This document shows positions 52,910 through 60,979 of a stretch of 64,000 nucleotides of DNA, one piece after another. The notes beneath the pieces were generated by a model. That model saw only the letters and a program-made list of their open reading frames with translations. It did not search any database and was not told the DNA's origin. The stretch covers positions 1,453,001 through 1,517,000 of the forward strand of contig NZ_CP162137.1 in the NCBI RefSeq assembly GCF_040833995.1, in the 5' to 3' direction. The translations under genes were made by a program, and so were the position numbers. Origin of the DNA: Leptospira sp. WS58.C1 (GTDB taxonomy: Bacteria > Spirochaetota > Leptospiria > Leptospirales > Leptospiraceae). Position 1 is the stretch's first letter, and every line of letters starts with the position of its first letter.

Positions 52910-53212
52910 CTATAGCTGGGAAAGTTTGTCCAAATAAGCCTTGAATACGTCTCTTCTTAGGACGATATTCACGAATTTGCCGTCCTTAGAGGTTTCTATC
53001 AGGCCTGCATTTTCTAATTCTTTAATATGGTGGGAAAGTGTAGCGGGACTAATATCTTGGGATTTATTCAGAGTGCTGCAGGCGGTAGGTTTTTCGTTAG
53101 CTCCGATACACTGTAAGAGTTGAAATCTCCGCGGCTCAGCAAGGGCCCTGGAAATTTTAGTAAATTCCTTTTCCGAAAGTTTAATGGGCTTTGCGTTCGG
53201 CACTCTCTCCAT
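52910..53212 (-). CDS. ArsR family transcriptional regulator
   Basis: 100 residues. The winged helix is clear: ISRALAEPRRFQLLQCI, then SQDISPATLSHHIKELENAG and LIETSKDGKFVNIVL. A CxxxC pair is not present, so a metal ligand is not evident. A perfect 9-bp-arm palindrome sits 8 bp upstream of the ATG. The SDR gene follows 133 bp downstream in the same direction and is the likely target besides itself. Confidence 0.85.
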   Translation of the reverse strand: MERVPNAKPIKLSEKEFTKISRALAEPRRFQLLQCIGANEKPTACSTLNKSQDISPATLSHHIKELENAGLIETSKDGKFVNIVLRRDVFKAYLDKLSQL

Positions 53213-53219
53213 GTTTGAT

Positions 53220-53243
53220 TGTTTAGACTCGGTTGTCTAAACA
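53220..53243. promoter_or_regulatory. ArsR operator
   Basis: TGTTTAGAC and GTCTAAACA, 9-bp perfect arms with a 6-bp spacer, just upstream of the arsR start at 53212. Confidence 0.65.
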
Positions 53244-53309
53244 TTCTCTTAAAATCTAAGGTAGGAACCCCTAAGCTTTAGGCATTCGTCCTTTTATCGT
53301 ATTTTAATT

Positions 53310-53328
53310 GATATTGAGACTTAATATC
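53310..53328. promoter_or_regulatory. Possible Fur-like inverted repeat
   Basis: GATATT and AATATC, 6-bp arms with a 7-bp spacer, 41 bp before the PepSY gene. The site is AT-rich like Fur boxes but a poor match to the 19-bp consensus. Confidence 0.3.
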
Positions 53329-53368
53329 TTATTGTGGATAGATCAATGAAACCTTGGATCCTTCTAAA

Positions 53369-54469
53369 ATGAGCCGAAAAAGACTCTATCAAATACATTC
53401 TTCTTTAGGTATTTTCAGTTCCGTATTTCTGATTCTGGTAGGACTATCCGGTTCCTTTTTGATTTTCGCAAGGGAGATTGATCAATTATTGGATCCGGCG
53501 GAGTTCAAGATCGAATCTCTCGGGACTAGAAGATCGATAGATTCTCTTAAGGCTGAACTGAGAAAACAGATCCCTTCTCATATACTGGCAGGTTGGTTGA
53601 TCCCGGAAAATCCCGACCAGCCGGATCAGGTTTGGGTGCATTTTTCGGATTCCGAAACTAAGGAGGAGTCCGTCATTCTATTGGACCCTTATAGGGGAGA
53701 AGTAAAAGGAAAGCTGAAGGAAGATCGTTCCGATTCGTTTTACGGCTGGATGTTGAATCTTCATTATACCTTACTTTTGGGAAATACCGGTTACGTGATG
53801 ATCGGTTTTTTGGGACTTATCTTTTTTTTCCAAGGGATCAGCGGTATCATTTTATACCGAAATATTTGGGCAAATCTTTTCAGGTTAAGGACATTGGAAT
53901 CCATTCGTACGTTTTTTTCGGACCTTCATAAGTTAACGGGAGTTTTCACTTTGGTCTTTCATCTAATGTTGGGTTTTACGGGGGCTTGGTGGAGTTTAAG
54001 TACGACCGTCAATACTTTGATCGATGGATTTCCTTCCCAACAGTTGGGAAAATTTATGGATGATTCGATTTCGATCGATTCCATGATAGAAGGAGCCGAA
54101 TCCAAGATCTCAGGATTCAAACTTGGATTTATCTCTTTTCCTCACCACAAAGAAGGAGACCCGGTCGTGTTGTATGGAACGGAGAACGAAGATCATCCTC
54201 TTCGGAGCAGATTCGGTTCTTATTTGGTTTTCGATTCTCGTTCTTCCCAATTGTTGAAAGTTTGGGAGCTTCGAAAAGAAAATTTTATACATTCTATCTT
54301 GGATTCTTTTCGCCCCTTACATTTTGGGACCTTTGGAGGGTTATTTACGAAAATACTATGGGTGATCTTAGGATTGGCTCCGGGGATATTATCTCTTACC
54401 GGGATCGGGATATTGATCTCAAAAGAAAGAATGAAATCTTCTCGAAAAAAAGAAAAGGTTATTCGTTGA
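53369..54469 (+). CDS. PepSY-associated transmembrane protein
   Basis: 366 residues from the ATG at 53369; a TTG at 53354 is an alternative. Helices carry the family pattern of a His followed by a Gly-rich membrane span: IHSSLGIFSSVFLILVGLSG, LHYTLLLGNTGYVMIG and LHKLTGVFTLVFHLM. Such proteins often accompany siderophore receptors and reduce or release iron at the inner membrane. The TonB-dependent receptor nearby supports a metal-uptake role. Confidence 0.75.
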   Translation: MSRKRLYQIHSSLGIFSSVFLILVGLSGSFLIFAREIDQLLDPAEFKIESLGTRRSIDSLKAELRKQIPSHILAGWLIPENPDQPDQVWVHFSDSETKEESVILLDPYRGEVKGKLKEDRSDSFYGWMLNLHYTLLLGNTGYVMIGFLGLIFFFQGISGIILYRNIWANLFRLRTLESIRTFFSDLHKLTGVFTLVFHLMLGFTGAWWSLSTTVNTLIDGFPSQQLGKFMDDSISIDSMIEGAESKISGFKLGFISFPHHKEGDPVVLYGTENEDHPLRSRFGSYLVFDSRSSQLLKVWELRKENFIHSILDSFRPLHFGTFGGLFTKILWVILGLAPGILSLTGIGILISKERMKSSRKKEKVIR

Positions 54470-54502
54470 AATTTTTCGAGTATTTAGGGCTGGTATCAAG
54501 AA

Positions 54503-54521
54503 ACGCCGGAGATCCCGGCGT
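54503..54521. terminator. Bidirectional terminator hairpin between convergent genes
   Basis: ACGCCGG and CCGGCGT, 7-bp perfect arms with a 5-bp loop. On the minus strand it is followed by TTTCTT. It lies between the convergent PepSY and lipoprotein genes. Confidence 0.55.
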
Positions 54522-54555
54522 ATAATTTAAAGAATAAAAGAAATCTTATATATCT

Positions 54556-55122
54556 TTATTCCCAACACTGACCTTCCACGTAACATTTATATATGGAACC
54601 GATACCGGATGCCGTTGCGGCTTCCTGGCAGGCCCCCTTTGCCGTTGTGGAAGTAAATCCGTAATACTGCATTGCAGGGACTAAATATTCACGTTCTCCG
54701 ATATAGGAATATGCGTAAGGGATCGGGTCGTTGATGCCGTCTACACCTTCATAAATACAAGCGCTTATTTTATTCGGTACCACACAAGGACCGTCGATTA
54801 GGTCTATCTTAAGGTCCAGATCGATCCCTGTTTTCATTTCCGCGATAAAATCGTCCAGGCCTTCTTCCCATTCCGCTTTTTTTTCCAAATATGCGGTGGA
54901 ATATTCTCTACAGAAAAATATCTCTCCGTTCGGTCTTGTGAACCTATGGCTATACGCAATCGTAAGTCCCAGGTTTTCCCCTTCGCTTCCGGAATTTTTT
55001 TTGGAAAGGAGCACCTGTAGGATCCCGTTCGTATCCAATTTTTCTTCTCCCTCAAGTTCTTTACAAAAATTTAAAGTGTGAATCGTTAGAACGATCAGCA
55101 CCAATTTTATTATCCTTTTCAT
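54556..55122 (-). CDS. Putative lipoprotein, unknown function
   Basis: 188 residues, with AGGAGA before the ATG. The signal MKRIIKLVLIVLTIHTLNFC ends in a lipidation Cys. The mature part has several Cys (FFCREYS, GPCVVP, SACIYE, GACQEA, YKCYVEGQCWE), suggesting disulfides outside the cytoplasm. I do not recognise the family. It lies 23 bp downstream of the TonB-dependent receptor on the same strand, so it probably shares its transcript. Confidence 0.65.
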   Translation of the reverse strand: MKRIIKLVLIVLTIHTLNFCKELEGEEKLDTNGILQVLLSKKNSGSEGENLGLTIAYSHRFTRPNGEIFFCREYSTAYLEKKAEWEEGLDDFIAEMKTGIDLDLKIDLIDGPCVVPNKISACIYEGVDGINDPIPYAYSYIGEREYLVPAMQYYGFTSTTAKGACQEAATASGIGSIYKCYVEGQCWE

Positions 55123-55145
55123 TTTGAATCTCCTGGATTTGATCC

Positions 55146-57488
55146 TTATATTTTATAGTTTATAATGAATCCGTAGGTTCTAGGCGCTCCCGGAACTGCC
55201 TGGAAGGTTCCGTCTAAGTAGGAAGTGAAATAATACTTATCATATACGTTATTACAGTATATATAGGCTGAGACGGTCTCTCCTTCATAACCCGCTTTCA
55301 GATTGGTTACCGCGTAAGGGCTGCTATAAATGGTATTATCCGCAGCAAAGAACATTTTTCCGACGGCTTGGAATTCCCAACGAAAGAATAGGCCCCAATT
55401 GGAACGGAATTGTAAGTAACTTACGATATCGTATTTGGGTATGAAATGGACTTGTTTTCCGTCGAAGTCCTTGTCCAAGATACGATCATAAAATTTATTG
55501 AATATACCTTCGGTGTAACCTGCGGAGAATCCTAGCCGAAGGGGTTTCCAGGGTTTTGCATAAGCTTCTATTTCCGCACCTCTAATGGTGACTCTTTCCG
55601 CGTTTAAGTTCACGGATTGTGCGATGGAAATTGCTCTTACTACTTGAAAATCCTGCGTTTCCGTATAAAAATGAGTGAAATTCAAACCTAAGGTACGTTT
55701 GAAATATTCGGATTTTATTCCCGCTTCTATCGTATCATTAATTTCAGGTTTAAAATCCGCTTGAGAAGATTGGTTTACTACAGTACTGTAACCTGCATTT
55801 TTATATCCCCTGCTCAATCCGATAAAGATCATAAAAGAATCGTTAGGTTTATAATCGAATATTAATCTTGATACGTTGTATTGGTAGGAATCGTCCCTTC
55901 TATATTCCGGAGAAAGAATACGTATATCTCCGTACGGATTATTCGGTAAAAATCCGGTTGCATCCTGGCTATGATCCAATTTTATCTTTTGGGTCTCTAT
56001 TCTGGATCCTAAGGTGATCGTAAACTTTTCCAAGAATGTATAACTATTATGAGTGAACAGACTGATAGTTTGATCTTCTATTCTGGCATGATGTGTTTGT
56101 CTTGTAGGCGCATACAACCCGGAGAACGTCCGATAAGTATATGTGTTTTTCAGATATTCCCTTGTATTGGTACTATCAGAGATCCTATGGTAAAAGAAAG
56201 TGCCTAACTTGAACTGAAGAGGGTCCTTTTTATCCGTAGATTCAATAGTAGCTTCGTGGGTCTGAGTAGTCGTATGTTCCACATATTCGCCCTTACTTTG
56301 TGCGTTCTTAGTGAAATCGGAATCGACCGTCAAAGGGTCTATGGCCATTTTTCTCAAACTGGAAACGGTCCTAAATACTGCCGAAGGTAGTTTGTAGCTG
56401 ATATTACTGGAGTACGTATTTCCTGTAACGTTGGATGTTCCTTCATAGTCCCAATAAACCTTTCGGGCTCCATTGCTTCTATTTATGAAAATTCTAATAT
56501 TCTCGTCGCAGTTTTCCGGACTTACGGCACATCCTTTATAAACACTTTTTAATCTTTCCGATTTGGATCCCAGATAATTGACTATGTTCAAAGAACCGTC
56601 GTTAAAACTTTCCGCACTGGCTTGCAGATCGATTTCCAAGTTCTCGTTCGGAGTCCAGAAAATCCTGAATCTTCCCGCTTTTCCGCTCCTGCCGTCCGGA
56701 TGTGTCGCATAAAATTCTATAGGAATATCGGAGAGGAGGTTATTCGGGTAATTGAATCCCGTAATATTATTCAGATATCCGTCCCTTTCGGTGGATTTAC
56801 CTGACACTCCTATATAAAGTTTATCTTTGACGATCGGAGTATTGTAAAAGAAGGAAAATTCTCTTTTATTATAATTTCCTAAATCAGCTGTAAATCTGCC
56901 TTGAGGAAGATTATTGGGCTTTTTGGTTTTAATTTCCACCACGCCGCCTTGGAAATTTTTGCCGAAGACAGTGGCTTGCGAACCTCTGTGGACCTCTATA
57001 CTGTCCAAACCGAAAAGTTCCGTATTCAAAGCTACGTTATCCGCTAGCGGAACGCCATCCACGATCATACCGACGGCAGGTTCGCTGAAGGCGATACTTC
57101 TCATTCCTCTAATATTAAAATAAGTGAAATTTCTGGATCCTGAATCTATGATCGCAAAATTCGGTACCTGCTTGTCTATATCGTTGGTCCTTGAGATCCC
57201 AGTGTCCTGGATATCCTGATCATTGAATCTGGAGATACTCCCGGGAGTTTTGAAAATTTCCCGGTCCCTTTGGTCTCTCTTCCCCTGCACGACAATTCCT
57301 CCTTCGGAGGTGATAGGCCTTTTAACGAGAGGTTCTTCTTTCGAGTTTTTAGGTACTACGTTCTTAGGTTCTTGGGCGAATAAAACGGTCCCGGTAAAAA
57401 AAAGGATTCTTACGCAAAATCGGGAAAGAAAGGGGAGAAGGTTCCGAACTCTGCTCTTTTTTGGGGACTTAGACCTTTGTCTACGCAT
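55146..57488 (-). CDS. TonB-dependent outer-membrane receptor
   Basis: 780 residues from the ATG at 57488; a TTG at 57497 is an alternative. A long basic N-terminus and signal peptide are followed by a TonB-box-like GGIVVQGKR. The plug domain (about 80-190) reads VPNFAIIDSGSRNFTYFNIR and VDGVPLAD. The 22-strand barrel follows and ends in YGFIINYKI with the usual C-terminal aromatic pattern. It imports a chelated metal or other ligand. A strong promoter precedes it. Substrate unknown; the PepSY neighbour suggests iron. Confidence 0.88.
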   Translation of the reverse strand: MRRQRSKSPKKSRVRNLLPFLSRFCVRILFFTGTVLFAQEPKNVVPKNSKEEPLVKRPITSEGGIVVQGKRDQRDREIFKTPGSISRFNDQDIQDTGISRTNDIDKQVPNFAIIDSGSRNFTYFNIRGMRSIAFSEPAVGMIVDGVPLADNVALNTELFGLDSIEVHRGSQATVFGKNFQGGVVEIKTKKPNNLPQGRFTADLGNYNKREFSFFYNTPIVKDKLYIGVSGKSTERDGYLNNITGFNYPNNLLSDIPIEFYATHPDGRSGKAGRFRIFWTPNENLEIDLQASAESFNDGSLNIVNYLGSKSERLKSVYKGCAVSPENCDENIRIFINRSNGARKVYWDYEGTSNVTGNTYSSNISYKLPSAVFRTVSSLRKMAIDPLTVDSDFTKNAQSKGEYVEHTTTQTHEATIESTDKKDPLQFKLGTFFYHRISDSTNTREYLKNTYTYRTFSGLYAPTRQTHHARIEDQTISLFTHNSYTFLEKFTITLGSRIETQKIKLDHSQDATGFLPNNPYGDIRILSPEYRRDDSYQYNVSRLIFDYKPNDSFMIFIGLSRGYKNAGYSTVVNQSSQADFKPEINDTIEAGIKSEYFKRTLGLNFTHFYTETQDFQVVRAISIAQSVNLNAERVTIRGAEIEAYAKPWKPLRLGFSAGYTEGIFNKFYDRILDKDFDGKQVHFIPKYDIVSYLQFRSNWGLFFRWEFQAVGKMFFAADNTIYSSPYAVTNLKAGYEGETVSAYIYCNNVYDKYYFTSYLDGTFQAVPGAPRTYGFIINYKI

Positions 57489-57552
57489 GAAAGCCAATAA
57501 AAGGAAGAGTGTAGAACTGGTAAAGGACTAAATTGATTCTAGGACTCAAAAT

Positions 57553-57581
57553 CATATATGGATCAGTCTGAAAACTGTCAA
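57553..57581 (-). promoter_or_regulatory. Sigma70-type promoter of the TonB receptor gene
   Basis: On the minus strand TTGACA (57581-57576), a 17-bp spacer and TATATG (57558-57553). It lies 65 bp before the ATG. Confidence 0.65.
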
Positions 57582-57663
57582 ATTAAGTAGAAAAAGAGAA
57601 TAAATGGGGGAAAATAAGCGAATTATAATAAATTTACTTAGAAAGATGGAGAGAAATGGGAGC

Positions 57664-57694
57664 CGATTTTTTGTAGGCACTTCTACAAAAATCG
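57664..57694. repeat. Palindromic intergenic element
   Basis: CGATTTTTTGTAG and CTACAAAAATCG pair with one bulge around GCACTT. The TGTAG...CTACA core looks like short palindromes I associate with Leptospira intergenic DNA. Confidence 0.4.
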
Positions 57695-57798
57695 CCCTTG
57701 AAAGAACAGGGTCGGGAAAGTAAAAGTCTTCTTCCTATTACTGGATACAGAAGAACTTCCATTTCCAGAACTGATAGAGTTGAGGGCTAATTTTTTAC

Positions 57799-57814
57799 GG
57801 TGCCGAAAGGCACC
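57799..57814. terminator. Hairpin downstream of the soxR-like gene
   Basis: GGTGCC-GAAA-GGCACC, a 6-bp stem with a GAAA-type loop, 52 bp beyond the stop of the minus-strand regulator. There is no T-run, so termination is uncertain. Confidence 0.4.
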
Positions 57815-57865
57815 TGTCGGTTTATCACGTTTTTTCATCCGAGTGTTGCCTCGGATCCATGAAGA

Positions 57866-58324
57866 TTAATTTTGTTTTTTCGATTTTCCCATCCAGCGTA
57901 AGGGGCCGCTACCGTATCGTCCCAATTTGTCTTGTGGGTTGGCTAATTTACAAGTAAAAAGGGAAAGGCAACCGCATCCTATACAAACAGAAAGACCGTT
58001 CTTTAATCTATGCAATTCCGCGATCTTTTCTTCGATACGTAAACTCCAGGTTCGGGAAAGTTTGGACCAGTCCTGTCCGTTTGGAGTATGATCTTCGGGA
58101 AGTTTTGCGATTTCTGCGGCGATCTCCTCTAAGGAAAGTCCTACTCTTTGGGCAAATACGATGAATGCGATCCTTCTCAAAACATGTCTAGGATATTGTC
58201 TGTGACCGGAACCTGCTCTCACGGAACGGATCAGTCCTCTTTCTTCGTAAAAACGTAAAGCGGAGGAGGCGACCCCGCTTCTTTTGGATACCTGTCCGAT
58301 ACTTAAATACTCGTCCTTATCCAC
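57866..58324 (-). CDS. soxR: SoxR-type redox-sensing MerR regulator
   Basis: 152 residues from a GTG with AGGAG 6 bp upstream. The MerR helix-turn-helix reads LSIGQVSKRSGVASSALRFY. Cys114, Cys117, Cys119 and Cys125 (CIGCGCLSLFTC) exactly match the spacing of the SoxR [2Fe-2S] cluster. It activates target promoters when the cluster is oxidised by redox-cycling compounds. It diverges from an FMN reductase-MFS pair with twin operators between. No soxS is visible, so it probably controls these genes directly. Confidence 0.88.
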   Translation of the reverse strand: MDKDEYLSIGQVSKRSGVASSALRFYEERGLIRSVRAGSGHRQYPRHVLRRIAFIVFAQRVGLSLEEIAAEIAKLPEDHTPNGQDWSKLSRTWSLRIEEKIAELHRLKNGLSVCIGCGCLSLFTCKLANPQDKLGRYGSGPLRWMGKSKKQN

Positions 58325-58345
58325 TACATTCTCCTGAATTTAAAC

Positions 58346-58361
58346 TTAAAGTGAACTTTAG
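58346..58361. promoter_or_regulatory. SoxR operator 1 (soxR side)
   Basis: TTAAAGTGAACTTTAG, 6 of 7 arm positions paired around GA, 22 bp before the soxR start. Confidence 0.6.
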
Positions 58362-58450
58362 TATTAGATTTTATTCAAACGAAGTCTAAACACAAACATT
58401 TTCAGTTTTTTTTCGAAAAAATGAGAAAAAAACAGATCTTGGGTATTTAC

Positions 58451-58481
58451 TTAAAGTTCACTTTAACTTGTAGAATATAAT
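58451..58481 (+). promoter_or_regulatory. SoxR operator 2 and promoter of the FMN reductase-MFS genes
   Basis: TTAAAGTTCACTTTAA (58451-58466) has 7-bp perfect arms. TATAAT follows at 58476-58481. TTAAAG to TATAAT spans a 19-bp spacer, the lengthened spacing typical of MerR-activated promoters. Confidence 0.65.
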
Positions 58482-58508
58482 TACCAAAAAGAAGAAGGGT
58501 ATCCTATA

Positions 58509-59105
58509 ATGTTATTAGAAAAGATCAATACCGGTACGAACTTACGATTAGGAATTATATTAGGCAGTACTAGAAAGGGGAGATTTGGAGAGACAGTCGC
58601 AAAATGGTTTGAAGAGATTGCAAGACAAGATAACCGATTTGAGACGGATCTAATCGATCTTTCCGAATTTTCTCTTCCTTGGGACATGTCAAAGGATATG
58701 GATTCGGATCTTTCCTTATTTTCGGATAAAATAGCGGAAACCGATACTTTTGTAGTAATTACACCGGAGTATAATCACGGATATCCTGCTTATTTAAAGT
58801 TGGCAATTGATTCGCTTCATGAGGAATGGAGTGCAAAACCTCTTGGATTCGTTTCCTACGGGGGAAGTTCGGGCGGTTTGAGAGCGGTGGAGCAGCTTCG
58901 CAATGTATTTGCCGAGTTGAGAATGACCACCATTCGGGACTGCGTCAGTTTTCATTGGGCTCATGCCAGGTTCCATAACGGAAGACCTACTGAGGAATTT
59001 CGTTACGCTTCTTCGGCGGAGAAATTATTGAATGAATTGTACTGGTGGGGAAACGTTTTAAAACAAGCTAGAATGAATTTCCCCGGGTCCGTTCTGAGAT
59101 CATGA
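58509..59105 (+). CDS. NAD(P)H-dependent FMN reductase
   Basis: 198 residues. The flavodoxin-like signature LRLGIILGSTRKGRFGE binds the FMN phosphate, and VITPEYNHGYPAYLKLAID is the second family motif. It reduces FMN or quinones with two electrons and so can detoxify redox-cycling compounds. It lies first behind the SoxR-type promoter, 15 bp before the MFS gene, consistent with a redox-stress operon. Confidence 0.88.
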   Translation: MLLEKINTGTNLRLGIILGSTRKGRFGETVAKWFEEIARQDNRFETDLIDLSEFSLPWDMSKDMDSDLSLFSDKIAETDTFVVITPEYNHGYPAYLKLAIDSLHEEWSAKPLGFVSYGGSSGGLRAVEQLRNVFAELRMTTIRDCVSFHWAHARFHNGRPTEEFRYASSAEKLLNELYWWGNVLKQARMNFPGSVLRS

Positions 59106-59120
59106 TCTTAAGGAATAAAT

Positions 59121-60380
59121 ATGAAATTTACGTTTAGTAAATACCAAATCTTCGTAGTCGCATTATTGGCATTTATCCAATTTACCGTAGTTCTTGATTT
59201 TATGATCTTATCTCCATTAGGAGTTCAGGTCATGGAACAACTGAAAATTTCCACGTCCAAGTTCGGCCTAGTGGTTTCCGCTTATGCATTTAGCGCGGGG
59301 ATTTCCGGGATATTGGCGGCGGGTTTTGCGGACAGATTCGATCGTAAGAAGATGCTTCTATTTTTTTACGGAGGTTTTGTTTTAGGGACCGTTCTTTGCG
59401 GAATTGCGCCGAATTATGAATTTTTACTTTTTGCAAGAATAGTAACGGGACTTTTCGGCGGCGTCATAGCTTCTATCAGCTTTGCGATCATTGCGGATCT
59501 ATTTCCTCTGGAAGTTAGAGGAAGAGTGATGGGGCTTGTGATGACGGCGTTTGCAGCCAGCCAAGTTTTCGGTCTTCCGATCGGTGTATTTTTCTCTAAT
59601 ATTTGGGGATGGCAATCTCCTTTTTGGATGATCGCACTTATCAGCGGCCTTGTAGGAATTGCGGCAATTTTTAATCTGCAACCTATCGTTTCTCATTTGA
59701 GCGAAAAAACGGAAAATAAGGCGATCAAACATTTGGTCGTAACCGCCGGGAATCCAAATTATCTTCCGGGATTTTTGGCGATAATGCTTTTGGCAACTGG
59801 CGGATATATGCTTATGCCGTTCGGTTCCGCATTCAGTGTTCATAATTTAGGGATTTCTTTAGAAGATCTTCCTTTAGTATATTTTGTAACGGGAATCGTA
59901 AGTATGGCGGCCGGACCTTTGATCGGTAGGGCGGCGGATAAATTCGGAAAGTATTCTGTATTTTTATACTCTTCGTTAATCACCTGTATGATCCTATTCT
60001 ATTATACGTCAATGGGGATCTCTCCTCTCTGGTTTGTGATACTGATCAATTCCGCATTATTCATCGTGATAACGGGAAGGGTAATTTCTGCTAATGCGTT
60101 GAATTCCGCCATGCCTGAGCTGAGAGATAGGGGAGCCTATATGGCGATCAGTTCTTCTTTACAACAATTATCCGGAGGAATTGCTTCTTACGCAGCTGGA
60201 CTGATCGTCATCCAGACACCGAGCGGATATATCCAAGGTTATCCGAACCTGGGTTACGTAGTGATTACGGCCATTTTGGTAACTGCAGCCATCATGTATA
60301 AGGTGAATGAATACGTTCAATCCAAACAATCTGCTCCTGTAAAAAACGAACCGGAAGCGGCTCTCGTTTCGGAAATCTGA
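59121..60380 (+). CDS. MFS transporter, probable drug/redox-compound efflux
   Basis: 419 residues with twelve predicted helices. AGFADRFDRKKMLLFFYGG is the motif A loop between helices 2 and 3. It follows the FMN reductase with AAGGA before the ATG. SoxR-type regulators in many bacteria control efflux of phenazines or quinones, so this may export such compounds (inference). A strong hairpin follows the gene. Confidence 0.85.
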   Translation: MKFTFSKYQIFVVALLAFIQFTVVLDFMILSPLGVQVMEQLKISTSKFGLVVSAYAFSAGISGILAAGFADRFDRKKMLLFFYGGFVLGTVLCGIAPNYEFLLFARIVTGLFGGVIASISFAIIADLFPLEVRGRVMGLVMTAFAASQVFGLPIGVFFSNIWGWQSPFWMIALISGLVGIAAIFNLQPIVSHLSEKTENKAIKHLVVTAGNPNYLPGFLAIMLLATGGYMLMPFGSAFSVHNLGISLEDLPLVYFVTGIVSMAAGPLIGRAADKFGKYSVFLYSSLITCMILFYYTSMGISPLWFVILINSALFIVITGRVISANALNSAMPELRDRGAYMAISSSLQQLSGGIASYAAGLIVIQTPSGYIQGYPNLGYVVITAILVTAAIMYKVNEYVQSKQSAPVKNEPEAALVSEI

Positions 60381-60388
60381 GTGAAATT

Positions 60389-60425
60389 TTTCTCAGAGAA
60401 GAAGGGTGAATTCTTCTCTGAGAAA
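60389..60425. terminator. Long perfect hairpin after the MFS gene
   Basis: TTTCTCAGAGAAGAA (60389-60403) and its exact complement (60411-60425) flank a 7-bp loop. It starts 8 bp after the stop codon. There is no long T-run after it. Confidence 0.55.
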
Positions 60426-60498
60426 TTCAAGAACCACTAGCGGTGATCTTCTATATTCGGATTGCTTTTAAAAGCGGATCTCCTATCCTTCTTACCTT

Positions 60499-60891
60499 AT
60501 GAGCGATATAGAAGTTACGGTTCTTAGTACCCCCGAAAATTACAAAACAATCCTTCGAAGTAAAAACCACGAAGTAATCGCGGATGAATCCAAGGAAGAT
60601 GGTGGAGGGGATCTCGGACCTTCTCCTCATGAATACCTTCTTCTTTCCTTGGGAGCTTGTACTGATATTACTATTCGAATGTATGCACAAAGAAAAAAAA
60701 TGGCTCTGAAAGAAGTGATTGTGGAACTGAATCTCACAAAATGGACAGATCATACAGAGATCCAAAGGATCGTAAAACTGGAAGGAAATTTGAGCGAACA
60801 AGAAAGAGAAAGGCTTTTGCAGGTTGCAAACGCTTGTCCTGTTCACAAAACGCTGACTCATCCGATCCAGATCGAGACCAAACTGGGCTAA
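60499..60891 (+). CDS. OsmC family protein
   Basis: 130 residues. Peroxidatic-type Cys are found in LGACTDITIRMYAQRK and NACPVHKTL, the two family Cys positions. OsmC/Ohr proteins reduce organic peroxides; this one is closer to the short OsmC/YhfA type. It lies after the SoxR-controlled pair but behind a hairpin, so is probably transcribed separately. Confidence 0.82.
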   Translation: MSDIEVTVLSTPENYKTILRSKNHEVIADESKEDGGGDLGPSPHEYLLLSLGACTDITIRMYAQRKKMALKEVIVELNLTKWTDHTEIQRIVKLEGNLSEQERERLLQVANACPVHKTLTHPIQIETKLG

Positions 60892-60979
60892 ATACTAATT
60901 TTCCAAGCCTTCCTATAATTCTTTAGGAAACGAAGATGCTGGAAACGGGTCCAATTTTTTGAAATATCTCTTTGATCGT

